Source of the DNA: Mycolicibacterium poriferae
GTDB taxonomy: Bacteria > Actinomycetota > Actinomycetes > Mycobacteriales > Mycobacteriaceae
Direction: 5' to 3'
Assembly: GCF_010728325.1 (NCBI RefSeq)
Contig: NZ_AP022571.1
Location: 152,342 to 216,341 of the forward strand
Length of the DNA stretch: 64,000 nt
The notes under the pieces are model-generated. The model ran no database searches. It was not told the DNA's origin and was given only the letters and a program-made list of their open reading frames with translations. A program made the translations under genes and the position numbers. Positions 52,893-61,765 of this stretch are shown in pieces (positions within the stretch are counted from its first letter, which is position 1; every line of letters begins with the position of its first letter).

Positions 52893-53843
52893 TCAGGGCA
52901 TCGGTACCGGCGTGGTGGTGACCGGCGCCGCCGGCGTTCCCGCACCGGCGGCCGGAGCTACCTCGGGCGCGGGCAGGGGGGTGCCGGCGCTACCCGCGGG
53001 CGTCGCGGTCGGCGCGGTCGGCGCGGGAGCGGCGGCGGTGGCGGGTGCGGGGGTCTCGGCCGGCAGCGGGGTTCCTGTGCTGATGTCGGGGGTTGTCGTG
53101 ACCGATGGGCTACCCGCTGGGGCTGGGGTGCCGCCGGGGGCTACGGCGTCGCCGGTCGGCAGGGGAGTTCCCGCGCTGCCGGTGGGCAGGGGTGTACCGA
53201 CACTGCCGGGGGTCAGTGGTGTGCCCACGCTGGCGGGTGCGGGCGTCATGGGCGTTTCGGCTGCCGGCGGGACCGCCGCCGGGGCGGCTTCGGTATCTTG
53301 CGCTGGCGAGCTGACACTGGGGGTTCCCCGGTAGGGGGCCGAGCCGCCGGCCGCGGGGGCTGGCGGTGCGGGCGGCGGGGTCAGCCAGACCGCGAGGTCG
53401 CGGCCACCGTCGTTGTAGACGACGCTGTCGGGCTGGGCGCCGGTCACGTCGAAGTAGATTTTCCCTGAGGTCTGCTGCCCTTGGGCGAGCGCGGCCGGGT
53501 TGACTCCCTGAGGGGTGGCGACCAGGAACAACGTTCGGTAGGTGTCGCCGTTGCGGGCCCGCGCGTTGAGGTCGGACACGATGGGCTGAACGGTGCCCGC
53601 GACCGCCGTGTTGGTGGCGGTGGCTTCCCACAGCGCTCCGCGAACATGCCAGGGGATGACGTCGCTGCTGGGCTTGAGCCCGCTGATCGTCCAGGCCTGC
53701 ACCACCGACCCGTTGATCAGTTCGGCTGGCTGGCCCAACGTCACCAGGTTCGGAGTGGGGTTGTCGGCCAGCGCGATTGGTGCGCTCAAGACACCGATCC
53801 CGGCGGCCGCTGCGGTTGTCGCCAACACGGTCGTGATCTTCAC
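52893..53843 (-). CDS. Secreted MPT63-family (DUF1942) protein with Pro/Thr repeat tail
   Basis: The product is 316 aa. The signal peptide is residues 1 to about 26 (…SAPIALA). The mature domain (to about 150) follows MPT63 closely: LGQPAELINGSVVQAWTISGLKPSS, VIPWHVRGALWEATAT, QTSGKIYFDVTG, DGGRDLAVWL. MPT63 is a small secreted mycobacterial antigen with an Ig-like fold and unknown function. The C-terminal 160 residues are an added Pro/Ala/Thr tail with several GTPL[PT] units (GTPLPTGSAGTPLPTG). GTG 53843 is preferred because AAGGAG lies 8 nt before it. It is convergent with the AlbA-domain gene, 4 nt apart. Confidence 0.8.
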   Translation of the reverse strand: MKITTVLATTAAAAGIGVLSAPIALADNPTPNLVTLGQPAELINGSVVQAWTISGLKPSSDVIPWHVRGALWEATATNTAVAGTVQPIVSDLNARARNGDTYRTLFLVATPQGVNPAALAQGQQTSGKIYFDVTGAQPDSVVYNDGGRDLAVWLTPPPAPPAPAAGGSAPYRGTPSVSSPAQDTEAAPAAVPPAAETPMTPAPASVGTPLTPGSVGTPLPTGSAGTPLPTGDAVAPGGTPAPAGSPSVTTTPDISTGTPLPAETPAPATAAAPAPTAPTATPAGSAGTPLPAPEVAPAAGAGTPAAPVTTTPVPMP

Positions 53844-53938
53844 CTGGTGCACTCCTTGCGTCGTTGGCCGCTGGCTCCCCGCAGCAACCGGTCAGGTTCT
53901 GACGCTATCGCGCGTGGGTGGCACTGTGCGTCAGCAGA

Positions 53939-56775
53939 TCAGAGTTCGAGGCCGTCGATGTCGCGCCCCCGGTCACGGTCGCGTTCGGCGACGGTCTCGG
54001 CGACGGTGGCCATCCGCTGGTAGGCCGCGGCCGCGGCCCGGCCGGCGGCGCTGTGTTCGCGCCATACCGCGCTGCGGGCGCTGCGGCGCTGCTCTTGGGC
54101 GATCAGCAGGTCGCTGACGGGTTGGGGGAGTAGGTCACGTTCGGTGCGTTCAGCTTCGGCGTGCATGGTGCGGGGCCGGTCGTCGTTGGCCAGGATGGTG
54201 CGGAAGTGGTGGGCGGCAGCCCATTTGTTGCCGCGCCGCAGGACGTGAATGTCAGCCCCGGCGACCAGGCGTGAGTGTTCGTGGTCGGCTTCGCCGCTGA
54301 TCCGTTGGTAGACGTAGGCATGGTTTTCGTCTTTGGCGCGGGTCATGCCGACATAGGCCATGGCTCGGCTGGAGGTGTCGGCCAGGATGGAGTGGCACAC
54401 ACCGGGAGTGGTTTTGTTGCCCACGGTGACTCCCTGGGCGGAGTGCACGGTCACCGCGTAGCCGAGGGTGACGTTCTGGCGCAGGTAGTCGCCGTCGAAG
54501 ACGACGCGCGCTTTGTCGGTGAGCCGTTCGGCGGCCACCCGATTGGTCTTTTCGTCGATGCCGGCCACGCGCCACCGGTTGCCGTTACGTACTTGGTCGA
54601 CGGCCTGGCCGACGGGGTGCTCGGCCCCGGGGTGCACGGGGATGCTGATGTCGTTTTCGCGGCTGATGATGATGTCGCCGACGGCGATGCGCTGGTCGCG
54701 GGCGGCCCGCACGGACGGCCCGTCGCCGACGAGGGCGTTGTGAACGCGCTGGTTGAGCGCGTCGGCCATCTCCCAGGAATCACAGACCATCAGTGAGTCT
54801 TTCCCGGCGGCCCGGTCAGCCAGGTAGGCATCGCCGGCGTCTTTGGCCATCGCGATCGGGTCGCCGGTGTGCAGGCGGCCGTGACTGCGATACCAGCCGA
54901 CCGCCTTGCGCAGGCGATTGCCGTGCCCGGACCGCAACGCCAGGGAGGCGTCGCGCTCCTCGGCGCTGCGCATCCGCCACACTTCGCCCAGGCGCTGCGA
55001 CCAGGGCAGGTCCCCGCAGAGATGCTCGAACATGCCGCCGCGGGCTTTCACCGGCGCCAGCTGGTAGGGGTCCCCGACGAGCACCATCTTCGCGCGCCCG
55101 GCCACCGCGGCCGACAGCAGTTTCTTCAGCTCGGGGGTGCCGACCATGGAGGCTTCGTCGACGACGACCACGGTGCGCCGGTCGATGGCCAGATTGTTGT
55201 CCTCGATGAGTTTGAGCGCCTTGGCCACGGTCAGGCCGCGGTCGCCGGCTTCCTCCTGCATCGCTTCGTCGACGGCTTTGCCGGTGGGCGCGAGCACGAG
55301 CACTTCTTTGTTCGCCCGGTGCGCGGCGGCGCGCAACGCTTTCAGTGAGTGAGTTTTGCCAGCACCGGCCGGGGCCTGCAATGGCTGCACCAGAAACGGG
55401 GAGACGGCGATGTTGCGGATGGCGCGCTCTTGGTCGGCGGAGAGGTCCCCGAGATCGGCAGCGCGCACATCGAGTCGACTGCGGTTGTCGGAGGTATCAA
55501 CCATGTCGAGGATTCGGGACTCCTCGAGCATGATGGCGTCGACGGTGTACTTCTCGTGCCCCTCGCGGTGGTGCGCTTCGCGCGGCGCGCTGATGCGCAC
55601 ACCGACGTCGTCGACGAACGCTTCGATGAGCGCGCGCGGTTCCCCGACCGCGCCGACGGGCAGCTGCGCGCCGACGATCTCCACCATGTCGGCGCGCGTG
55701 AACGCGGCCTTGTCGATGCGCGCTGCCATGTGCGCGATGCGCGCTCGGTCCAGGGGAGTGCGCGCCTGTGCGCGCCGCGCCTCGCGCGCGGCGAAATGCG
55801 CGTCGCGGTCCAGATCCAGACCGCGCGCGTCGGCGCGCCACATTGCTTTGAGTTCGTCCCAGGCGAGCTGCTCGGGTTTGGTGGGCCGGGTGGCTTTCTG
55901 CGCGGTCGCCAACTGCGCGGCGGTCGGCTCACCGTCGACGACGACCAGGTTGTCTTTGGCCCATTCCCGCAGCCGCGTCGACCGCTGCGACCACGCCTTG
56001 ATGCTCGCCGCGGTGACGCCGGCGATCTCGGCCATGCCGGAATGCTCGTCGACGGGCTGCCATTCGAAGCCCGCTCGGCGTGCAACTCGTGGCGCAGCGT
56101 GGCTTGTAGATGATCCCGGCGGCTTTGGCTTCGTGATAAAGCGACTTGGAGTCGATCGACACCAGCCGCCCATCAGCTCTGACCTGGTGATTCGGGACGA
56201 TGACGTGGGTGTGCAGGTGCGGGTCCCCGCAGCGGCTCGTCTCGTGCTGGTAGGCGATCGCGACCAGCCCGGGCAGCCGCTGGAGGTCTTTGTTGCTGGT
56301 CAGCGGGTTGTGCACCCGCGTGTACCCGGCATGTTCGTGCAGGTAGGTCATCGCGGCTTCGACTGCTTTGACGTGGGCGTTCTGCATGACCTTTTCGGCC
56401 ACGTCGTCGGTCAGCGACCGCAGCAGCGACACACTCTTGGGCGCGGCGAACATCAGGTCAAACCCGTGCACTCCGTTGGTTCCGAACGCCCGTCCGGCCT
56501 CCCCGTTGGGCGTCACGCCGTCGTCGAGCCACCGTGCCGCTACCTCGGTGTCAGCAAAGCCGCCGTCGAGCGCGGCGCCGTCGAGTCCGGTGGCCTCACC
56601 GACGGTGGCTTTGTCGCCGACCACGACCCAGGTCGGGACCCGGGTGTCGCCTTCGGGTAGTACTCGCCCAGGCCGCCGCCGGCGGCTGACGGTCCATCGA
56701 GGCTTGCCGGGCCTGATTGGCGGTGTCGTTGTAGTAGCCGATGCTCCAGCGACTCAGCCGCGAGATCGTCAGCAC
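53939..56775 (-). pseudogene. traA: TraA-like MobF relaxase-helicase, interrupted by four apparent single-base losses
   Basis: Reading starts at GTG 56775 (VLTISRLSRWSIGYYNDTA, with the N-terminal Tyr pair of TrwC/TraA relaxases). It then needs frame changes near 56670 and 56650 to continue as GGGLGEYYPK and TRVPTWVVVGDKATVG. FDLMFAAPKSVSLL and the metal site CGDPHLHTHVIV follow. Two more shifts, near 56107 and 56070, join IIYK to TLRHELHAER and GFEWQPVDEHSG. The remaining frame is clean: RecD-like helicase with QAPAGAGKTHSLKAL, VVVDEASMVG, VLVGDPYQLAPV and YAVTVHSAQG. The intact protein would be about 945 aa. All four changes are losses of one G or C in short runs, so sequence error is as likely as real inactivation. 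Confidence 0.82.
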
Positions 56776-57017
56776 GGTCGCACCGCCACCAGACCACCTC
56801 ACCAAGCCGGACAGGCCGCCGCCAGGCGGCCGGGGTTCGGGCGCGCCAGCGCCCGAAGCCGAGTATTGCACAACTTGTGCCAATGTGCCGGAAGTCTGTT
56901 GGGTAGGAGCGGAGCGGAGGCGGAGTGGGTGTGCTGCAAGGGGGAGGTGGTGAGGAATTGGTGCCAGTGTGTGGTGAGGGGCGGGCTTAGGGTGAGGGGG
57001 ATGGAAAGAGTTGGGGT
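56776..57017. other. Upstream region of the relaxase gene: palindrome and G-rich tract, possible oriT
   Basis: This is 242 nt without a convincing gene. GCACAACTTGTGC at 56868-56880 is a perfect 13-nt dyad. From about 56900 to 57060 the + strand is extremely G-rich, with many GGG and GGGG runs. A nick site for TraA-type relaxases usually lies next to the relaxase gene, so this is the best oriT candidate in the window. It is also the likely relaxase promoter region. Confidence 0.35.
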
Positions 57018-57209
57018 GTGGGGGACGAAGTGGAGGTGAGTGGGCTTGTGAGGGGTGAAGGGCAGGCCGGCGGCGCCGCGCGAGCGGCGTGGGCGCCGAT
57101 CGCGGCGACCTGGCGGTCGATGCGGGCGTGGCAGCGGGTCGGGGCGGACCGCAGGGCGTGGCTGGCGCAGCTGTGTGAGCGGTCAGCAGCTACGGAGCAA
57201 AGGGGGTGA
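57018..57209 (+). CDS. Small basic protein of unknown function
   Basis: The product is 63 aa from GTG 57018; later in-frame GTG codons at 57030 and 57036 are equally possible. It is rich in Ala, Arg and Trp (WAPIAATWRSMRAWQRVGADRRAWLAQLCERS), probably one amphipathic helix. It ends 2 nt before the next ATG, and its last codons form that gene's ribosome-binding site. Call is tentative. Confidence 0.4.
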   Translation: MGDEVEVSGLVRGEGQAGGAARAAWAPIAATWRSMRAWQRVGADRRAWLAQLCERSAATEQRG

Positions 57210-57211
57210 GG

Positions 57212-57334
57212 ATGGGCAAGATTTGGGCGGCGCTGGCGGCGGTGGCTGCAGAAGGCGCGGTGTTGGCGTGGCTGGTGGGCGGCCAGCTGTGGGATTGGAT
57301 GAGCGCGGGGCTCAGCGCCGGCATCAGCTATTGA
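57212..57334 (+). CDS. Very small membrane protein (40 aa)
   Basis: The product is MGKIWAALAAVAAEGAVLAW, then LVGGQLWDWMSAGLSAGISY: one hydrophobic helix with a Trp-rich end. The RBS AGGGGGTGAGG is directly upstream. A strong hairpin terminator begins 27 nt after the stop. The spacing with the 57018 gene suggests a two-gene unit running toward the small-gene array. Function unknown. Confidence 0.5.
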   Translation: MGKIWAALAAVAAEGAVLAWLVGGQLWDWMSAGLSAGISY

Positions 57335-57360
57335 GGCCGGCGCTGGACCGGAGGAAAAAG

Positions 57361-57409
57361 AGAGCCGGCACGCTGTCTGTCACGAGGACAGGGCGTGCCG
57401 GCTCTTTTG
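57361..57409. terminator. Strong bidirectional intrinsic terminator
   Basis: The 13-bp stem AGAGCCGGCACGC / GCGTGCCGGCTCT has an inner GTC/GAC extension. TTTT lies on the + side and, on the minus side, TCTTTTT. It lies between the convergent 57212 (+) gene and the end of the minus-strand array at 57420. Confidence 0.85.
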
Positions 57410-57419
57410 GTGTCTGGGG

Positions 57420-57795
57420 TCAGGGTGTGGTGTGGGCGCTGACGCGGTGGTCGAGTTTGAGCAGTCGGGCCAGTGGCGGCACGTCGCCGCCGTGGCGGGC
57501 GGCATGAGTTTCGGCGGCGGCGAGCAGGGCCGCGGTGAGGGCGGCGGCCAGGAAGGCGCATGGGCGGCGAGCACGTAGGCCGCTGCGGCGATCGGCCGCG
57601 GCCCCAGGTGCGTGGCGATGCGCTCGTAGAGCGCCGCGGCACGGCTTCGTGGCGGTCGGCGACGCCGGCGAGGTGGCGCGTGCGCGCCGGTGAGCACGAC
57701 GGCGGTGCGCTCGGCGAGGTCGGCGGTTGGTTCGGTGCGCTCGATGAGCGCGGTGCGCAGTGCGCTCTGGTGTTGAGGGTGTCGGTGTGCGTCAT
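57420..57795 (-). pseudogene. Small array protein, frameshifted
   Basis: From ATG 57795 (MTHTDTLN) the likely protein continues in shifted frames as SALRTALIERTEPTADLAERTAVVLTGAHA, then RHLAGVADRHEAV, then ALYERIATHLGPRPIAAAAYVLAAHA, then AALTAALLAAAETHAARHGG and LLKLDHRVSAHTTP with TGA. About 125 aa and mostly helical, it needs three or four single-base corrections. Last gene of the minus-strand array, just before the terminator. No family recognised. Confidence 0.55.
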
Positions 57796-57933
57796 GGCAG
57801 TCCTTTCACGGGGCGCGGTGTGCGCTGAGGGTGATGTGCGGTCGGTGATGTGCGGTCGGTGATGTGCGGTGCTGGGTGTGCGGTGCACCCCGGGCCCGCG
57901 CAGTGCGGGTCCCGGGGTGCGGTCGGTGGCGCC

Positions 57934-58221
57934 CTAGTGGGTCGGGGCGGTGGCGGCGATGAAGGCTTCGGCGTCGGCCAGGTAGTACTCGGCGTGGCGG
58001 AGCTCGTCGGGGCTGGCGTCGCCGGCGAGCAGGACGGTGACGGCGTTGTCGCGGGCCGACAGGGCGTATTGGCGGCGGCGGTGCGGGTCGTCGGCGGCGG
58101 CCACGGCGGAGTGGATGTCGGCGCGGGCGTAGGCCAGCACCGCCGTGGTGCTGGGACCGGCGTTGAGGTTGCTGGTGGGGTCGTGGTCGGTGACGGCCCA
58201 GGGGTTGGCGGCGAGGGTCAT
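57934..58221 (-). CDS. Small helical protein, paralogue of the gene at 10929
   Basis: The product is 95 aa with an intact frame. The segment AYARADIHSAV...HRRRQYALSARDNAVTVLLAGDAS matches the 10929 product (HRRRQYALSARDEAATVLLAPDAS). A third helix follows (ELRHAEYYLADAEAFIAA). The start is preceded by CGGAGAACAACC at the end of repeat copy 1. One copy sits with the coupling ATPase and the other in the array near the relaxase, which suggests a shared conjugation-related job. Unknown family. Confidence 0.72.
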   Translation of the reverse strand: MTLAANPWAVTDHDPTSNLNAGPSTTAVLAYARADIHSAVAAADDPHRRRQYALSARDNAVTVLLAGDASPDELRHAEYYLADAEAFIAATAPTH

Positions 58222-58599
58222 GGTTGTTCTCCGTTCGTCTGCGGTGTTTGCTGCGCCGGTTAGCGCTGGGGTGCAGGGGACCGGCGGGGTGGCGCGCGCA
58301 ACCTCGAAGAGGCCGCGACGAGCGGAGCAGGGTTTTCGGCCCGCGAGCGGCAGCGAGCTTGATAGGGCCGAAAAGGTCACTCGGCCTGCGGAGTTCGGCG
58401 CGGGTGTGGGTTGCGCGTGACGGGGCCTCGTCGGTCACACTGGGCGACCCAGCTGAACGGTTAAAGGTGAGGGCTACGGACTACGCCCGCCGCAGGCGGC
58501 ATCCGCCGTCGCACCTAGTGCGCCGGCGACCACGGACCGGAAGACACCACACCAGCCGATGCCCGCACCCTGCGCGGACACCGGCCGGGTGGGTGCCGG
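58222..58599 (-). repeat. Array leader repeat, copy 1
   Basis: This copy fills the space between the DUF4192 gene and the gene at 57934. The conserved inverted repeat is TTTTCGGCCC (58333-58342) with GGGCCGAAAA (58365-58374). It also has GCACCTAGTGC (58511-58521), GGTTAAAGGTGAG, and the start-adjacent CGGAGAACAACC on minus. A hairpin CCGGTGTCCGC/GCGGGCATCGG lies next to the upstream gene's stop. The upstream ORF is broken in this copy. Confidence 0.85.
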
Positions 58600-59543
58600 T
58601 TAGGTGCCGGGGTGGGTGTCGGTGAGGACGCGGCGGATCAGGGCGGGCTCGATGCCCGATTCGAGGGCGGCCAGGCATGGCGGCCAGGGTGGGCGGTTCG
58701 TCGCCGGCGTCGGTGGCCTCGGTGATGGCGATGTCGGCGGCGATTCCGGCGCGGACGGTGTCGTTGATTAGGCAGTAGCAGACTGCGGCGATGGTGAGCG
58801 CTTCGGTGCGGGGCCGCCCGCGCAGTTGGCGGGCGATGTGGGTCCACACGTTGGTGGCGGCACGCTCGTGGTCGAGGCGAGGTGCAGCATTGCGTCGCGG
58901 AGGGCGGGGTGGCTGGTGATGAGGATGCCGGCGCGGGTGGACAGGGTGGCGCTGATGTAGCGGCTGGCTCCGGTGAGAGCGTCGGTGATGTCCTCCATGG
59001 TGGTGGAGACCAGGACGGCGTGGTCTCCGACGGCGACGGCGGGGGCGGGGGTGATGGGGTCGAACTCGCGCACGAGGTCCTCGCGGCGGGCGGTGAGGAT
59101 CGCGCCGTCGTGGATGCGCTGCGCGGTCAGCAGCGAGTCGGTGTAGGGGTAGGTGGTTCCGGTGGCTCCGGTGTCGGGGTCGATCCAGGTACCGGCGGCG
59201 GTGACGTCGCGGGTGGTGAGGCGGCGGCGGACGGTGATGCCGGCCTCGGTGAGGGAGTCGCGGATGCCGTCGAGGACCACTGCGGCGTGGTCGTCGAGCT
59301 CGGCGCTGCAGACGGCCAGGAGCAGGGCGCCGTCGTATTTGGCGGCGTTGAGGTGGCAGGTGCGGGCGAAGCTGGCAGCTGCTGGCGCTGATGGTGATGT
59401 CGCAGCGGATGGTGACTTTGATGATGGGGTGCCGTCGGGCTCGGTGCCCAGCAGGTAGACCACGACGCTGTTGGTGGGGGTGAAGCCCAGCAGGGCGGGG
59501 GCAGCGGCGATGACGTCGGCGGGGCTCCGAGTTTGATGGTCAT
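58600..59543 (-). pseudogene. DUF4192-family protein, frameshifted
   Basis: From ATG 59543 (MTIKLG) the shifted frames give SPADVIAAAPALLGFTPTNSVVVYLLGTEPDG, the DUF4192 N-terminal signature. Then come IIKVTIRCDITIS, FARTCHLNAAKYDGALLLAV and ELDDHAAVVLDGIRDSL. A long clean stretch (RRRLTTRDVTAAGTWIDPDTG...YTDSLLTAQRI) follows, and a final part RPRTEALTIAAVCYCLINDTVRAGIAADIAI ending at TAA 58600. About 310 aa, with some five single-base losses. DUF4192 proteins are widespread in actinobacteria and have no known function. Confidence 0.72.
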
Positions 59544-59928
59544 GGTTGTTCTCCGTTCGTGTACGGGTTGGGTGCGCCGGTTAGCGCTGGGGTTGCGGGG
59601 ACCGGCGGGTGGCGCGCGCAACCTCGAAGAGGCCGTGACGAGCGGAGCAGGGTTTTCGGCCCGCGCGAGCCGCGCAGCGCTGGCGAGCTGGCGTTGGGCC
59701 GAAAAGGTCACTCGGCCTGCGGAGTTCGGCGCGGGTGTGGGTTGCGCGTGACGGGGCCTCGTCGGTCACACTGGGCGACCCAGCTGAACGGTTAAAGGTG
59801 AGGGCTACGGACCATGCCCGCCGCAGGCGGGCATCCGCCGGTCGCACCTAGTGCGCCGGCGACCGCGCACCGGAAGACACCACACAGCCGATGCCCGCAC
59901 CTGCGCGGACACCGGCTGGGGCGGTGGG
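59544..59928 (-). repeat. Array leader repeat, copy 2
   Basis: Same order of elements as copy 1: inverted repeat at 59653-59662 and 59696-59705 with a 33-nt loop, and GCACCTAGTGC at 59844-59854. A second inverted repeat GCCCGCC-gca-GGCGGGC is intact here. An upstream ORF of 62 codons (GTG 59769 to TAA 59581) is open in this copy. Confidence 0.85.
59581..59769 (-). CDS. Upstream ORF inside repeat copy 2 (62 codons)
   Basis: It begins GTG-ACC (MTDEAPSRATHTRAELRRP, then SDLFG) and ends ATRRSPQPQR 37 nt before the next gene's ATG. Copy 4 has an ORF of the same length and same ends (61409-61597), although the hairpin loop inside it differs in sequence and length. Other copies start the same way but are frame-broken. 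It may be a leader peptide or an accident of GC-rich sequence. Very tentative as a gene. Confidence 0.3.
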   Translation of the reverse strand: MTDEAPSRATHTRAELRRPSDLFGPTPARQRCAARAGRKPCSARHGLFEVARATRRSPQPQR

Positions 59929-60382
59929 TTACGTGCCGGGTGGGTGTCGGCCCGTCGTTCGGCGGCGGGGTGTCGAGGCTGCTGATGGCCCAGGGTGCGT
60001 CGTCGTAGCCGGGCAGTTCGCCGATGAGGCGGCGTTCGAGGCGCGGCAGAAGAGTGGGCTTGGCTGGTGCGCCAGCCGGGTGCTCGCAGGACTGGTATTC
60101 GTAGCAGTGCAGAGCTTTGATCTCGACACCACTCCAGGTGGTGTAGCGGGGCCGCTGGTAGGCGTAGATATAGGCGTCGTCTTCGTCGTAGCGGTAGTTG
60201 ACGGAGGCGGCGTTCTCGTCGACAAGCATCTGTCCGACGGTGTCGATTGCGTCGTCGGTGAGCCGGCCTTCTCGGCTGGGGTTGTCGTAGTACCAGACCA
60301 GGGGTCCGTAGGGGCTGGTGGGCCGGCTGGCGGCCCAGAGCAGGACGTGGATGTGTTCGGGGTCGACGATGAATGCGCTCAT
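59929..60382 (-). CDS. Unknown array protein with acidic N-terminal half
   Basis: From ATG 60382 (MSAFIVDPEHIHVLLWAASR) the frame is clean for about 130 residues: YGPLVWYYDNPSREGRLTDDAIDTVGQMLVDENAASVNYRYDEDD, then TTWSGVEIKALHCYEYQSCEHP. One late frame change leads to the TAA at 59929 (HPPGT). Without it the frame runs on into repeat copy 2. RBS AGAAAGGA lies 7-8 nt upstream. I do not recognise the family. Confidence 0.6.
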
Positions 60383-60407
60383 GGTGGGTTCCTTTCTGGG
60401 GGTGGGG

Positions 60408-60702
60408 TTAGACGAGCCCGGCGGCGGTGAGGCGGCGGCGGATAGCGGCGAGACTGACGGTGGAGTCGGTAATTCGGGCCCAGTTCTGCCAGCCGTCGAT
60501 GGCCTGCTCGACGTCGTTGAAGTCGACGTCGGCTCGGCTGATGGGCAGGGTGTGTGTCCGTGTCGGGGTGGTCGAACTTGGCGACGACGGCGATGAGTTG
60601 GCCGGTGTCGTCGAACCACCCGTTGCGGCGGAAGCGCAGTTGGTAGGGCCGGCTGTCGTGGTCGTCGAGGAAGTCCCAGGCCAGGCCGTAGTCGATCTCC
60701 AT
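60408..60702 (-). pseudogene. Small unknown array protein with one frameshift
   Basis: From ATG 60702: MEIDYGLAWDFLDDHDSRPY, QLRFRRNGWFDDTGQLIAVVAKFDHPDTDT. A one-base shift near 60555 then gives LPISRADVDFNDVEQAIDGWQNWARITDSTVSLAAIRRRL, ending TAA at 60408. About 97 aa. It starts directly at the end of repeat copy 3. No family recognised. Confidence 0.58.
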
Positions 60703-61072
60703 GGTTGTTCTCCGTTCGTGTACGGGTTGGGTGCGCCGGTTAGCGCTGGGGTTGCGGGGACCGGCGGGTGGCGCGCGCAACCTCGAAGAGGCCGCGACGA
60801 GCGGAGCAGGGTTTTCGGCCCGCGAGCGGCAGCTTGATAGGCCGAAAAGGTCCTCGGCCTGCGGAGTTCGGCGCGGGTGTGGGTTGCGCGTGACGGGGCC
60901 TCGTCGGTCACACTGGGCGACCCAGCTGAACGGTTAAAGGTGAGGGGCTACGGACCACGCCCGCCGCAGCAGCATCCGCCGGTCGCACCTAGTGCGCCGG
61001 CGCCCGCGCACCGGAAGACACCACACCAGCCGATGCCCGCACCCTGCGCGGACACCGGCCGGGGGCGGTGGG
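60703..61072 (-). repeat. Array leader repeat, copy 3
   Basis: The inverted repeat is at 60812-60821 and 60840-60848, with a short loop, and GCACCTAGTGC is at 60985-60995. The start-adjacent segment is identical to copies 1, 2 and 4. Single-base differences in short runs distinguish it from copy 1 (for example GGTC-CTCGG). Confidence 0.85.
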
Positions 61073-61371
61073 TTAGTCGGTCATGGTGTTGCCTCGGTAG
61101 ACGTCGCCTTCGATGTAGGTGAGCAGGTCGCCGTTGGTGTCGGCCAGGCACCAGTAGTAGGGCGTCGTGGCGGACGACCCGCCAGGTGCTGTCGGCTCGG
61201 TCCCAGTAGAGCTTGTCGAGGAGCTGGGTGTCGCCCCGGAGCCGCCGAAGAAGCGGCGCCGCTGGAGGGTTGAAGTGTTCGTTGAGGATGGTGATGACGT
61301 CTTCGACGGTGGTGGCCTCTGCGCAGCGGGTCAGGGCGGCGTTGGCCCAGAAGTCGTCGAGGGTAGGTCAT
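61073..61371 (-). pseudogene. Small unknown array protein, frameshifted
   Basis: After ATG 61371 a one-base shift gives TLDDFWANAALTRCAEATTV, EDVITILNEHFNPPAAPLLRRLRGDTQLLDKLYWDRADSTWRVVRHD. A second shift gives YYWCLADTNGDLLTYIEGDVYRGNTMTD and TAA at 61073. About 99 aa with an immunity-protein-like size and composition. I do not recognise it. Confidence 0.58.
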
Positions 61372-61765
61372 GGTTGTTCTCCGTTCGTGTACGGGTTGGG
61401 TGCGCCGGTTAGCGCTGGGGTTGCGGGGACCGGCGGGTGGCGCGCGCAACCTCGAAGAGGCCGAGCGGAGCAGGGTTTTCGGCCCGCGCGAGCCGGCGCG
61501 CAGCGCCGGCGGCGAGCTCGCATAGGCCGAAAAGGTCACTCGGCCTGCGGAGTTCGGCGCGGGTGTGGGTTGCGCGTGACGGGGCCTCGTCGGTCACACT
61601 GGGCGACCCAGCTGAACGGTTAAAGGTGAGGGCTACGGACCACGCCCGCAGGCAGCCTCCGCCGGTCGCACCTAGTGCGCCGGGACAGAGGGGCGGCGGA
61701 CCGGAAGACACCACAGGCCCGCCGGTCCCGCGCGGCTGCGCGGACCCGGGCGGGCTGGTGGTTGG
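61372..61765 (-). repeat. Array leader repeat, copy 4
   Basis: The inverted repeat is at 61476-61485 and 61525-61533 with a 39-nt GC-rich loop, and GCACCTAGTGC is at 61668-61678. An intact 62-codon upstream ORF is at 61409-61597. A GC hairpin near 61730-61760 differs in sequence from copy 1 but keeps its pairing. Confidence 0.85.
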
